Source of the DNA: Harmothoe impar
Taxonomy: Eukaryota > Annelida > Polychaeta > Phyllodocida > Polynoidae
DNA: 64,000 nucleotides
Assembly: GCA_947462335.1 (NCBI GenBank)
Contig: OX381718.1
Location: forward strand, 38,780,976-38,844,975
Direction of reading: 5' to 3'
Below are positions 1-11,720 of this stretch, piece by piece. Below the pieces are notes generated by a model. The model saw nothing but the letters and a program-made list of their open reading frames with translations. It had not been told where the DNA came from and ran no database searches. Within the stretch, counting starts at the first letter, position 1. Each line of letters starts with the position of its first letter. The position numbers and the translations under genes are program-made.

Positions 1-187
1 TTCAGACTTTGCAACCCTTTTTGTTGTGGGTAGCTTAGATCTCTTGCGATAAGGATTTTTACACCTTTTCCTAGAACATTGCCTATTCATTTAGCCCCCT
101 TTTGTGGGGTGTTATCTTAGGGAAGATAAGCCTGATAAGGGCCATGCTGAACTGTGTCGTAGGTTCTGCTCCCGAGAATAAACTGAC

Positions 188-604
188 CTGGAACTCCTTA
201 ATGATGTAGCGGCAGACCCGGGCGTCTTCAATATGGAGGTCGGTGCAGAGAGTGGTCAGTGCAGCGGCAACTTCATCCTTACTCTTCCCCTGCGCCATCA
301 GATGCTGAACGTCAAAGACGATCAGTTTACACACCTGACACTCCACCGTATTCAGCACCCCATCCACACCCAGCCTCTTCTCATCTGCCTTAACGACGTA
401 GTTCTGACTGCTGTGAGTTTTAGGCTGGTGCATGTGGTGCGCGGCGATATAGCGTAAGGTTTTTGTGTCTTTGAGCTTTTCGAGATCAACTTTTTGGTTC
501 CATGACTTGTCAATAGGCACGGAGAGGGCAAAGCAGATGAAGAGAGATTCCACAATACAGAGGATTATTACGTGTCTTGGACACCAATCTATGTTCTTTG
601 CCAT
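188..604 (-). CDS. Saposin B-type domain protein, first coding exon (acid sphingomyelinase-like), partial
   Basis: ATG at 604-602 opens MAKNIDW. A hydrophobic stretch (about residues 12-28) looks like a secretory signal peptide. Near the exon end is a saposin-B half-domain with cysteines spaced C-x2-C-x27-C-x10-C (CQVC, then TLC, then VC). From family knowledge, this spacing matches the N-terminal saposin domain of acid sphingomyelinase (SMPD1), a lysosomal/secreted enzyme that hydrolyses sphingomyelin. The last cysteine pair is missing. A donor CAG/GTCAGT at 188/187 cuts in phase 0 right after KEFQ, so the rest probably lies on exons beyond the left edge. The frame stays open to a stop at 83-85, but those residues look intronic. 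The catalytic metallophosphatase part is not in the window, so another saposin-domain protein is possible. Confidence 0.6.
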
Positions 605-717
605 GGTTAGTACGTGTAGTACGATGACTTCATTTGCTTGTGATCCTGTTATAATGAAAAAAGAATTTATCGATATCAGGAGTCTAGACAGTATTCCAGA
701 ATATATGAATCTAAATG

Positions 718-1679
718 AGATTAATGAGGCAGGTGGGTAGTGAGGGAGGCAGGTGGGTAGTGAGGCATGCAGGCAGGCAGGTGGGCAGTGAGGCAGGTTG
801 GCAGGCAGGTGGGTAATGAGGGAGGCAGGCAGGCAGGCAGGTGGGCAGTGACGGAGGTTGGCAGTCAGGTTGGCAGTGAGGGAGGCAGGTGGGCAGTGAG
901 GGAGGCAGGCAGGCAGGTGGGCAGTGAGGGAGGCAGGCAGGCAGGTGGGTAGTGAGGGAGGCAGGCAGGCAGGTGGGCAGTGAGGGAGGCAGGCAGGCAG
1001 GTGGGCAGTGAGGGAGGCAGGTGGGCAGTGAGGGAGGCAGGCAGGCAGGTGGGCAGTGAGGGAGGCAGGCAGGCAGGTGGGTAGTGAGGGAGGCAGGCAG
1101 GCAGGCAGGTGGGCAGTGAGGGAGGCAGGCAGGCAGGTGGGCAGTGAGGGAGGTTGGCAGGCAGGTGGGCAGTGACAGAGGTTGGCAGTCAGGTGGGCAG
1201 TGAGGGAGGCAGGTGGGCAGTGAGGGAGGCAGGCAGGCAGGTGGGCAGTGAGGGAGGAAGATGGGCAGGTGGGCAGTGAGGGAGGTTGGCAGGCAGGTGG
1301 GCAGTGAGGGAGGAAGGTGGGCAGTGAGGCAGGTGGGCAGTGAGGAAGGCAGGTGGGCAGTGAGGCAGGCAGGTGGGCAGTGAGGCAGGCAGGTGGGCAG
1401 TGAGGAAGGCAGGTGGGCAGTGAGGCAGGCAGGTGGGCAGTGAGGAAGGCAGGTGGGCAGTGAGAGAGGCATGTGGGTAGTGAGGGAGGCAGGTAGGCAG
1501 GTGGGCAGTGAGGGAGGCAGGTGGACAATGAGGGAAGCAGGTGGGCAGTGAGGTGGGCAGCGAGGGAGGCAGGTGGGCAGTGAGGGAAGCAGGTGGGCAG
1601 CGAGGTGGGCAGCGAGGGAGGCAGGTGGGCAGTGAGGGAGGCAGGTGGGCAGTGAGGGAGGCAGGTGGGCAGTGAGGGG
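718..1679. repeat. ~20 bp minisatellite (GGCAGGTGGGCAGTGAGGGA)
   Basis: About 950 bp of a degenerate tandem repeat built from GGCAGGTGGGCAGTGAGGGA, with variable extra GGCA units and point variants. It lacks stop codons in several frames, so long Pro/Cys/Leu-rich ORFs appear on - and Gly/Gln/Val-rich ones on +. Those are artefacts of the repeat. It starts ~115 bp upstream of the saposin-gene ATG, in its 5' flank or first intron. Confidence 0.95.
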
Positions 1680-3204
1680 CCATCACTTTTAATATCGTGA
1701 TACCGTCTGTTTGGAGCTGCAACGACAGGCTTCTTCTCGTGAAATAACCCTCAGTGAGGATCTCAAAAGGGACAGTGTGGGTCAGCTCAACTTAGAGGGC
1801 GGGGCACAAGACCATCATTGTCACTATGTCAGTGTCAAGACAGCCGGCAAGACAGTCACTGTCAGTAGGCCCGCATTATTTATTGCAAGACTGCCATGTA
1901 GAGTGACAGTCAAGCATAGAAACAACAACTGAACTGGCATAGGCATGGCTATATAACGCCCCCAACAGCAACAGTCCATGGAGAGTGGCACTAGCCGAAA
2001 CAAGTCATTGTCCTCTCTCAACCTAATTTTCTTATATTATCGCCTACGGGCTCACTAACCGAACCTCAAATTCCACACAAATTGAGACATGGACGCGTCT
2101 AAAACACCCACAAATAATACAATAGTCACAGCTCTATATAACTATGGATACAATATTGTCAACCTACCAAGTAAATTACGGTGTGACGATGAACTTTCCT
2201 AAACGTTCCTAGCTCCGTTCTGGCAGCACTCACGATTCCGTCTGCAAAATTCAGGTCTCACAACGCTATATCAAGGAACGCAGGGCGTTATCCGGTTTCA
2301 GTTCCCGCCACGGTTCGAGCGGGCATTGACCATTGACGGCGCGCATGCATGGGCTTGGCGTAGGTCTCTATACAAATAGGCTAGGGATAATCACTGTCCT
2401 AAATGTGGAGATATGGATAGAAATGTCGACTTCTCTAGAGGGGAGGGGGGGGGGGGGGGTAAAAAAAATGTCGCCCCTCTGGAGGCACGTCCTGGAGGAG
2501 GGAGGAGTTTCGACTTTCGTACATTTTTAGCAAAAAAAAAAGCCTGGGCGTTACTAACCCCCCCCCCCCCTCTCCCCCCATCATTTTTTTTTATTAGATC
2601 CGAAAGCAGGGTTGTATCGAGTAGCAGGCCTATGTGTATTAGGCCCTACTTGTCTCTCTTTGAAATTTCTCAAAGATGAGCAAAGGTCGTCACATTGATC
2701 ACTCTATTTTCTGCCTCTAGAGGGCTCTACCATGCAATGAATGATGTGATGCGTGCTTTCCAATCCAGTTATAGCTATAAGCCTAGTTATGCATTGATTG
2801 AAATCTACTTTAATATTTACTATAATGTCTTGCAAGGCTCATAAAGAAAACGTGGACATTTGTATAGAAGTATAGGCCTACTAGTATTTTTTCGGAATCA
2901 ACCTGAAACACACCCTTTTTTTGGCCTCACCGGTGATGACCCCTTTTAGGGCTAAGGTCCTGAATATGACGACCCTTATGACGAGGGGGTGCTTGCTCTC
3001 GATCACCTTAAATTCGTCACCTATGACGACCTTATGACCCTATATGTTTTTCCGTGCATGTGGAGAATATTCTACAACTGGATACCCTATTCAATAAAGG
3101 ACACTTGCCATGTAATTACGATACGCTGTTTAACCCTTTTGAGACCCCACCCATCCTATTATAAAGACTTGATTCAATGTCCCGGCTTCACTCCAATTGT
3201 TACT
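1680..3204. other. Non-coding interval
   Basis: No gene recognised. ORFs are under 90 codons and lack domain character. There are poly-G, poly-A and poly-C runs around 2446-2575. The stretch 2935-3060 has several GAYGACC-type repeats but no clear element boundary. Confidence 0.6.
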
Positions 3205-3485
3205 GTAAGGGCACTAAGGCCAAATTAAAAAAAGGTTTGTTTCAGGTCACCCGACCGACCCTATCAAAACAGGGCGGATCCTACGGGGTTTTTTATTTGT
3301 GCAATTTTGAAGACAATTTCATATTTTTACACCTTTTGGGTCATTTTTAGGATTTGCGCGGAGGATGGCTAATACTTTCATGTTAAAAAAACAAAATAAA
3401 ATAAATATCCGACCTACCGACCCTGGTCTTTCTTCCCATGTTACCTGAAACATACCTTCTTTCTTTTTGGGCTTACATGTGTAGG
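3205..3485. repeat. MITE-like inverted-repeat element
   Basis: Left arm AAGGTTTGTTTCAGGT (about 3232-3247) is mirrored on the right by ACCTGAAACATACCTTC (about 3443-3459). Outer parts (AAGGCC / GGCCTAAGGG) are also roughly inverted. The inside holds CCGACC-type motifs in direct orientation. A diverged right half recurs near 58556-58625 (ACCTACCTACCCTAGC, then a CATGT segment). No coding capacity. Confidence 0.45.
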
Positions 3486-3489
3486 CCTA

Positions 3490-5550
3490 AGGGTACTACA
3501 TAGCGCTTTAGTTAATGCATTATACCCTTTATTTTCATGATGTACAAATGCAGCCGAGCAATCAATACTAACCTTATTATTTTATTATTATTGGTGTTAT
3601 TGATTTTAGTCATATAATTTCAAAGCTATCTATAATTCTTATTTCGATTGAAGGGAAACGATCGACTGTAGGGAAATTATGGTTAACCCGGGGGAAATCA
3701 GGCTAAATATAGATATGAATCCTTTGTGTATGTCCTGAAATATATAGAAAAGGTTGTGCACTCATAGACTTATGAAACACCATTACGGGTAGCTAAACCA
3801 TCTCCTTCATATGTTATACAAATTCTGCTCGCATGTACCACCTGTGAAGATTATGCCATTATAACGCAATACAGATGTGGTCCCTGAACTAAATTAATTA
3901 AACAATGATGTAAGCGATCGATCTATGGTGAAACTACCCCATATCAATAATTATGTAACACTCCGGTGTACTCTCTTCCCCCACATTGGCATGGTTTATT
4001 ATCACTGACAATGCACTCTATGTACCATGGGTAGAATCCTTAAAGTATTGCCTGGCATTTAAATAGTCAGGGCAGGGGGAGATGTAAGAAAGTACAACAG
4101 GCACTAAGTGATTGTGCAGACCAGCTAGAGGAGCAGAATGACATCGTACTTCATAAACATATTCGCCTCTGAGGCCGATTCGGGGATCATTGGGGATTGT
4201 TTAACGAAATATATAGTCAATCTCTGTGGTTTAATATTTTGGGTTGATGCCACTAAGCGGACCAAATATTCAGCAATGGTCGCTTTGTTTGTATTTTCTT
4301 ACATATTGATAGGTAATATATAGAACTATCACTTAACAGCCTTTTAATAGTGTCAGCGCAGTGGAACATCCCATAACATATAGGGTGACGTGGAGTGGGG
4401 TGCATGGCTATACTCACATTGGTGATATGTGCATGCCTGGTATAGGCTTCGGGGATATGGTTCATTAATATGGTACTTGGGTGTTTGCCCAAGGATCTAT
4501 GCATATCATTAACTACTAGGAGTTACCGATTCAGAATATCCTGAGTGAATTATCAGTGTTTAGAATTCATGGTTACAAATACCGATCAGTACGCGCTTTC
4601 CCACACTGTACAGTATTGACACATCATTCAGCATTCAGTCTTACTTCATTGGACAAGTGATATCAGCGTGGGAGAAGCTTCCTGTGAAAACCCTAAAAAA
4701 GTGGTAAGCCTAATTCACTTCCTACTCTTAGATGATTGATGCCTTATTCTAAAAAGTGGCGATAGAATATAATTATTTACAAGTACATAATACAAATAAT
4801 ATTCCTGACAGTGTTAGTGTAGATGAGCAGTACGATCTGTGTGGTTCTTAAGGATATATACTACCATATTTCACCATGTTTGGCTTTACTTAATTTAATA
4901 AAGTTATGCGTATTGTAAAAATGAAATGGATAATGCAAATGTAGTATGGTTTTAATAGTATACATATACACATACAACATATACATATTGTAAAAATGAA
5001 ATAGATAATTATTGTCTGATACTAATCATAAATTGTAATACTAACACATAGTATACTTAAGCGCCCTATATGACTACATGCAAAAAAGATCATATCGTGA
5101 TATACTTTCTCTGGACGTTAATTTCAGAACTGCTTATGTGCATTGACATGTCTAGATATAAGATTGCGTTATAGTTGACCTACCGGTAGTCAACATAACT
5201 ACTGAGGTCGTGAGTTCTATAAGAGGAGTCCCTTCTATAGAGGGGCACAGGAATGGAACAACCCCCCCCCCCCCCTCATATTCAACAATGTGATAAAAGA
5301 TGTAGTTTTAAGGCACAATTGAAAAATATCCTGGGCACTGATGTCAAAAGACCAAAACGAAAAAAGAAACAGAGAAAACTTAACTACACATCAGACATTA
5401 CTTAAAGGTACTCTTAAAAAACTATTAAACCTACATCTTTGATATGATAACTTCTGTGATCCTACTTTGCCCATAGTACACTTCAAAAAAGGTGCCTAGG
5501 TTTTAAACATGTTTAGATCTAAACATGTTTAAAGTCTAAACATATTTCTA
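3490..5550. other. Non-coding AT-rich interval
   Basis: No coding region recognised; the longest ORFs are 60-83 codons without domain features. Contains a poly-C run near 5263 and scattered AT-rich sequence. Confidence 0.6.
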
Positions 5551-5579
5551 GGTTTGTGTCTTTGAATTCAGGAATATTA

Positions 5580-5725
5580 TTTGGAAGAATCCGGGTAGGT
5601 CACAATGACACAAGAAAGGCACGGGAATTGAACGTTCGCAACTGGGTAGAATTCTACCCAGTTGCGAACATTCAATTCCCAAGTTCTGATTGTAATAAGG
5701 ATATGTTCACAATTCTTGGGAGGCA
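5580..5725. repeat. Fold-back repeat with a 58 bp near-perfect palindrome
   Basis: A 58 bp palindrome spans 5623-5680, centred on GAATTC at 5649-5654, with arms starting GGGAATTGAACGTTCGC and a single arm mismatch (ACGTT versus the equivalent of ATGTT). It is preceded by AATCCGGGTAGGTCACAATG and an AAGAAAGGCAC block, and followed by AAGTTCTGATTGTAATAAGG. All of these recur at 11.36-11.72 kb and 12.07-12.22 kb. The family is built from shuffled direct and inverted ~60 bp modules. Confidence 0.85.
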
Positions 5726-5893
5726 CATTCTGCCTTAAGTCTATCTTTCAATGTCATGAGATCTACTTGATCCATATCAGAAAATGTAATGTGAATGTCA
5801 TCATGTAGATTGCATCTACTGAGTCCTGATGTAACAAACGTCTTTTGTACATATATACAGATAAGTTAAATCTATATTTTCCACACTGTATGG

Positions 5894-6310
5894 ATGCCTA
5901 AAAATAGAGAAGTGGTCAATATTGCCTGTCCTCAGATAGATTTTTCATTTTTAGATTGTGATTTTAAAAGGATTCCTTATAGTAGCCCATGGCAGGTTGG
6001 TATGATCTGCATAATCATCATTCCACCTTTTGAGCAAGCAGTACATGTTAATCCAGTGATGAACATACGATTTTTTATGTAATGTCCCTTGATTTTAGCT
6101 CATTTCCGAACAATTAATTACAAAAGAGCCTAAAAGAAAAGGTAAGCTGCAATAGTTGTTTATAGGTAAATAATATAGATGAACTAGACGGGATATAATG
6201 AAAAATCTATTGTATTATTGCCTTCTTCGTTTTTTTCCATGTTATCTGACCCTACATAATTGTGAAAAAAATCCGATTTTGTAAGGGTTTCATTTCCGAA
6301 CAGTAAATGA
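5894..6310. repeat. CATTTCCGAACA motif repeats
   Basis: CATTTCCGAACAATTAATTA lies at 6101-6120 and TTTCATTTCCGAACAGTAAA around 6288-6306. The first sits in sequence similar to 8471-8520 (GATTTT before, CAAAGAG-like after), so these are dispersed copies of one repeat end. No coding region seen. Confidence 0.4.
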
Positions 6311-6539
6311 AAGTGATATATGATTAATCCTTTGATGAGAAAGTTCTTTGACAAATAGTTTCCAATGATAATATTATGTAGCTACAAAAAATTATTTGAT
6401 GTTGATATTGTACGCTTGGGAAGATAAAGGGGAAGAAGGGAACACCTGTGTGCAGGATAGAGCTAACTATAACAAGAATGACAAAAACAGGACTATAAAT
6501 AAGCAACTTTATTCAAAACATCAGAAGCCTTGAGTGCAC

Positions 6540-7430
6540 ACAGTTAACCGGGCATGTGCCGATCCGGAACAAACACTATAAATAAGAACAATCCTTTCGA
6601 TATTAGGAGCGGCAAAAGACCCGATCCGAAAGGATTTACGGGGACGCGCCGACAGCCGTCAGGTGAAACGCAGCTAGGGCAGTTTTTATGAGTCATTGGT
6701 ATCCTGATTAGAAGCCGGCGGGCGAGCAGTCAACACGCCACGTGTATCATCCAATCCCCGCGCGAGCACGACACGACACCTGGCGGCAGAAACCGAAACA
6801 GAGACATGATTAGTTAAGGCAAGGCTCGTCCCACATTATGCACATGTCGGCAATGTCCAATAGAAAGGAGGAAGACCCCCCCCTCCCACCCTATGCTAAT
6901 AACTAATGGCGGTATATAATCACCCGTAGGGCCCGGGGAGAGCAGAGAGAGAGGGAAAAGGAGATTTGCTGCATCTCGGAAATCTAGGGGAGTTTATATG
7001 AATCAGGGGAATTATTTACATTCCCGGGGTAGGAACCGACGGCTCTCGACGGCCCCACTTTGGATCTATATTGGTAGAACGATTTATAATTCTAGGCAAT
7101 GCCTCTACACGGCGAAGCGGACCCCGCAAGCGGAGTTATGCCTGCCGGAGTTAATAAGAGCCATATGCGCCCTTACCATCCGCGGTGAGCGGCCCTGAGC
7201 TGCGGGAAACAGCCTTGGCGGAGAATACTGGCGCGTGGCAGGGACGCTGTCAACACCGCCGCAGCGGGGAAGCCCGCTGGCCCGCCTCCCGCTCAGGAAG
7301 GCCTCGGCCGCCACCCTACTGGGCGGCGGCTGGAGATGAAAGGGGAGCTGATCCCCTTTGAAAGACCGAATGTTAAGACATACTTCATGCCGGAGTGAAG
7401 GATAAGAACATAATATCATCACCACCACTG
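6540..7430. promoter_or_regulatory. GC-rich island with CCAAT and TATA boxes (promoter or solo-LTR-like)
   Basis: A GC- and CpG-rich block in AT-rich surroundings. It has CCAAT at 6857-6861, a TATA box GGTATATAAT at 6911-6920, then a purine-rich stretch (AGCAGAGAGAGAGGG) where transcription could start. Downstream 7020-7350 is GC-rich with no convincing ORF on either strand. The order CCAAT, TATA, short purine leader resembles a retroviral-type LTR promoter, but matching LTR ends and a target duplication were not found. A host core promoter is equally possible. Confidence 0.35.
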
Positions 7431-7604
7431 TCTACCTTCTAGGCCTGAAATACGTTTAGATCCTTTAGAGAAAACCGAATGGGTAGAACTTAAACATGGG
7501 AAATTACCTCTCTCTCTCCTTACAATCACTTTATCTGCTCCCCTAGGGAATCTGCTCTCAGTAATATAGGTATCAATGCACGACATGATATGAATTAATT
7601 GGTG

Positions 7605-7911
7605 TTTATTGCAATCGGCTTGGAGACCAAGGCCTTAGGAAGGAGTCAGGGGCAGGTACATGTACCTGTCCAGGTGAGTACTCGAACATTTAGTTCGCAC
7701 TGGAGGAATCTACATACTTGTCACATTCCATGCATTGAAGGCCACATGCCGCCTTGAGTTGTTCTGCTAGATAGGATAAAGAAAGATCATTGTTAGGTAG
7801 TTGTGATATACTAGTATCAGCTGAGGTTAGTAAGTAGTTAGCATTGATGTGTGAGTGCCGTTCACCTATTCTAATGACCGTGTCAGTATTTAGAAGGCTT
7901 GCTTTAATATG
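7605..7911 (-). CDS. Candidate 3' terminal exon (weak)
   Basis: On -, an acceptor-like ATTGACATTTCAG precedes an open frame of about 74 codons that ends with a stop at 7692-7690. An AATAAA signal follows (complement of TTTATT at 7605-7610). The peptide contains a CGLQCMEC cysteine cluster and matches no family I recognise. No good upstream donor in a compatible phase was found. A 63-codon frame at 8237-8428 with a hydrophobic N-terminus is a possible but unproven 5' partner. Confidence 0.2.
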
Positions 7912-7989
7912 AGAAAACTGAAATGTCAATAAACTACCATGATATCAAAGAAGTAGTCGTACCTCATTTCACATGCTGGAGAAGTCTCT

Positions 7990-9430
7990 GTTTGTGTGCC
8001 TGGAGGCGATCCTTATGGCGAGTTAAATTAGATCTACCTCTGAGACGAAATTAAGATACCCCGTTTTGGATCATTTATCCACTATTACAGACGTACAGTA
8101 AAAGTAATATAATTTAGGCTGTTATGACGAGGGCCAGAGAAGGAAGCCCACCATAGAGCCATGAGCATGATCAGTAACAGTTAATTCCCCATACATTAAA
8201 TTAGCACATTTACACATAACTGGACTTGGGGAATGGCTATTCCCCAAGACCGAAGGTCAGAAACAGAAGTCGGAAGCGGATCGGATAGAGCTCGTCGCGG
8301 ATCACTGAAGACGAAGTTGAAGACTTATTGGGACTTATAACATACATAGGGAATGAGACATTTAGTGTAGAGACCACTGAACGCAACGCATATATAATAA
8401 GTAATATAACGAACATCGTAGGTTGCACAATATGAATGATTTATATTGCTATTTTTTACCTTATACATTTGATTTTCATTTCCGAACATTCATTTCCGAA
8501 CATTTAATTATCAAAGAGTTTGAGGTTGGATTTTTTAGGAATCTTGTTGTTGCTGAATTCTTTCCTGTTCATGGGTATAATCTGAATAACCAATACTTTC
8601 CCCATATATCTTGTGGTATAATGGTCAATTTAAGTAGTAAATACATAGATAAATAGATACATAGCAGTTGCTTATACCCACCCCCCCCCTCCCCATGCAC
8701 ACTTATTTCGTGTAAGAAGGAGGATTGGGAAGAGAAGGGAGAGGGATCGAGAGGTGGAGGGATAGGGATAGAGAAAGGGGCAAGCAGAGGAGAAGATAAT
8801 CAGGGATATAGGTTGAGTTAGTGAAAGACAAGAGTATACAAAGTAGTCCAAAACTGATACTGTTTTGAAACTTGTACATCTACTCTATTAGATCTATACC
8901 CAACTTTTAGACAGTGTCTGTGTCTATTATTTGGTAAGGGGAACAATCATTCAATCATCCTCCTCCCACACTTTCCCAGTGTAGAACACCCTATTGATGG
9001 TGCCTATCTTTCTACGCCAATCTCCTACACTTTCCCAGTCAGCTCACTCCTCCAGTTTACCCCTCCTACCACCCCCCCCCCCCACAATCACACACCATTT
9101 GTATCCTACTGTAGCCCCTTCTTGCACATCCCCATACCGATACCCACACCCACACTCAGTCAGCTCCCTCCAAAAGAAGGTTATTGATAAAGATACAGAC
9201 ATCCTTGTGCTGCTAACTCATCATGCCCATAAAGTAGGTTCCAATGTGTGGTTCCTGCAAACAACCAAACCAAAGAGAAAAGATGCTGGAAAATAGGTGC
9301 TACAAAATCACACTTAGGTAGCAATATAAGCTGATACATTCTCTTTGCTTTAGTAATACCACATCCAAGATGTTTGGCAAGTCGAACGTAGTCAACAAGT
9401 TAAAGGGGGGTTGGAAGCACAGGTTTGGAG
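7990..9430. other. Non-coding interval
   Basis: No gene recognised. Holds overlapping TTCATTTCCGAACATT motifs at 8475-8510, purine-rich sequence at 8710-8800 and a poly-C run near 9069. The 100-codon + frame at 8994-9296 is low-complexity Pro/Ser. Confidence 0.5.
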
Positions 9431-9437
9431 CACAGGT

Positions 9438-9620
9438 TTTAACAAGACCTTAGCTTGGTGAGTGAGGAGATGTCACTAATGCATACCCTGTGGCCTGTCG
9501 TGGAACTACTGGTATATAGAGTCTATCGTCACATTCAAGGCTAGCTGTGGACTTTTAGTTGCACACCTTCCTATGATACCCTGTATAGCTTCCTCACTCA
9601 CCAAGCTGAGGTCTTGTTAA
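9438..9620. repeat. Inverted repeat with 28 bp arms
   Basis: AACAAGACCTTAGCTTGGTG plus GTGAGGA begins near 9439. Its inverse complement, starting TCCTCACTCACCAAGCTGAG, lies at about 9590-9618. There is one arm mismatch and a loop of ~120 bp. Could be a small hairpin MITE; no target duplication was identified. Confidence 0.6.
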
Positions 9621-9689
9621 ACCCTGTGGCTTTGAGCTAGTCCATTGGACATCCTAGGAAAAGAGCCAGATTTCTTCTAGAATGTAAAA

Positions 9690-10950
9690 GTGTTGACAAA
9701 AAACATCCTGTGTAACTGCAATCACACATTTTGATATTTGACCTTGAAAATAGTGGCCTTGACCTTAGCCCAAAACTAGCAGGAATCATAGACCTATTTC
9801 AGTTGAACACTCGCACCAGATATTAAACGGCTAGCTCATTTTTCTTTCTTGATATACCCGATTTATTTGGATTTAATTGTATTTGAGTTTATGTGACCTT
9901 GACCTTTGACCTCAGATTACACAAAGATGGCTACCACCCTCCCATATGGGGAGGGGTCAGATTGAGTAAAAATGCCAGATTTCTTCTCGGTTGTACATTT
10001 CAAGAATGTCAATAAACTCTTAAACCAGGTAGAACTCTAATTTTGGCTGATATTTAGATATTTGATCTTGAAAAAGATGACATTGACCTTGGCCCAAGGG
10101 CATTATGGTAGCAGAAGTTGTAGATCTACTTTAGTTGAACACACCTACCAAATAGTTAACACCTAGCTCGTTTTCCCTCATAAATATAACAATTCATTGA
10201 TATTTTATCATAATTTGGTTTTCCTGTGACATTGACCTTTGACCTCATATCATACAAAGATGGCTACCACAATACTGTATAAAGGGCTAAATTAGCATTT
10301 TGTCTATGGGGACTCCTAGCAAAGAAGACAGATGTCTATTCAATGAATATGCACAAGCTATACATCAGGTAGAACTCTGATTTTGGCTAATATTTCGATG
10401 TTTGACCTTGAGAAATATGACCTTGACCTTGATCCAAGGTCATCATACTAGCAGGAATTGTAGAGCTAATCTATTTGGACACTGCCACCAAATATAAAGC
10501 TAGCTCATTTTTCAACTTAAATATACCCAATTCATTGATTTTTTATTGTAATCAGGCTTTTGTATGACCTTGACCTTTGACCTCAAATTATACAAAGATG
10601 GTTACCACACTACAGTATAAAGGGTCAAATTAGAATCTTGTCTAAGGGGACTCCTACCTAACAAGCCAGATTTTTTCTAAGATGTATATTTAACGAATAT
10701 GGACAAACTATATCAGGTAAAACTTGGATTTGGGCTAATATTTTGATGTTTGACCTTGAAAAATATGACCTTGACCTCGAGCCAAGGTCATCCTACTAGC
10801 AGGAACTAAAGACCTATTTTAGTTGTACATGTCCACCAAATATTTAAGAGCCAGCTCTTTTCTCTCTTAATTATACACCATTTATTAGATTTTTTGGGGA
10901 AATTAGGTTTTTGGCATGACCTTGACCTTTGACCCCTGAGAAAAATTTCT
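9690..10950. repeat. ~340 bp tandem array carrying nuclear-receptor half-site clusters
   Basis: About four monomers. The block TGACCTTGACCTTTGACCTC (or a one- to two-base variant) occurs at 9894, 10227, 10565 and 10917, a spacing of 333-352 bp. Read on -, it is GAGGTCAAAGGTCAAGGTCA: a DR1 (AGGTCA-A-AGGTCA) overlapping an extended TCAAGGTCA half-site. Each monomer also has a second cluster (TTTGACCTTGA, then TGACCTTGACCTT and CCAAGGTCAT) around 9738, 10063, 10401 and 10748. Shared blocks AGCTAGCTCATTTTTC, ACAAAGATGGCTACCAC and CAGGTAGAACTC confirm tandem homology. No ORF. Confidence 0.85.
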
Positions 10951-11359
10951 GCCCCTCATTTCTTTTCTTAGGATTTTTTTTCTGATGTACATATATGTCT
11001 AAGGATTCAGAAAAACCATGGTACGAAACTACTGCAAGTTGTTTTGGGTTTACCCCCATATGGCAATCAATTGACTGGACTATACCTCCACAGAGCTGCA
11101 TTGATATCATGACGACAGTCGGGCTACTCAATTAAATGTTCGGAAATGAATATTGCCAAAATTGAGCTACCTTTTTAAAGAACTTATTGCAAGCTAACTT
11201 TAATGATATACTGCCCTGCAAACAAGATCTCTGGCAGAACTCATGCGGTTCTTGAGTCACAACTCGGGATCCCTGCGAGAATTGTGCACGTATCTGGCAC
11301 GAGAATATGTGAACATCTTTTGACTGTGTCATATTCTGTGGAATTCCACGTAATTTATA

Positions 11360-11720
11360 TCAAACAGAACTTGGGAATTGAATGTTCACAACTGGGTAGA
11401 ATCCGGGTAGGTCACAATGACACAAGAAAGGCACGAGATATTCCCAAGAATTGTGAACATTTCCTTATTACAATCAGAACTTGGGAATTGAACATTCGCA
11501 ACTGGGTAAAATCCGGGTGGGTCAGAATGACACAAGAAAGGCAAGGGAACTGGACGTTCACAACAGTTGCGAACGTTCGATTCCTAAGTTCTGATCGTAA
11601 TAAGGATATGTTAACAATTTTTGGGAATATCTCGTGCCTTTCTTGTGTCATTGTGACCTACCCGGATTCTACCCAGTTGCGAACGTTCAATTCCCAAGTT
11701 CTGTTTGGAGGGTGGTTACA
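11360..11720. repeat. Fold-back repeat cluster, second copy
   Basis: Direct ~110 bp units begin with CAGAACTTGGGAATTGAA at about 11366 and 11476, then AACTGGGTARAATCCGGGT and a CACAAGAAAGGCA block. From ~11565 the sequence turns over into the inverse complement (GTTGCGAACGTTC, TTGTGACCTACCCGGATTC, AAGTTCTG). The cluster can form several hairpins. ORFs on both strands here are fortuitous. Confidence 0.8.

Larger units (their letters stand above)
8475..11150. repeat. Segment bounded by ~20 bp inverted CATTTCCGAACATTTAATT copies
   Basis: TTCATTTCCGAACATTTAAT at 8489-8508 has its exact inverse complement at 11131-11150 (ATTAAATGTTCGGAAATGAA). Such a pair could be the termini of a 2.66 kb non-autonomous element. 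Other direct copies of the motif exist at 6101 and ~6290, so this may instead be chance orientation of a dispersed repeat. The interior holds the ~340 bp array and no transposase. Confidence 0.3.

Noticed and set aside
711..1472. 253-codon Leu/Pro/Cys ORF
   Set aside because: Pure tandem-repeat translation.
83..1528. 481-codon - frame covering the minisatellite and saposin exon
   Set aside because: The N-terminal two thirds are translated minisatellite. The plausible start is the ATG at 604-602 followed by a signal peptide.
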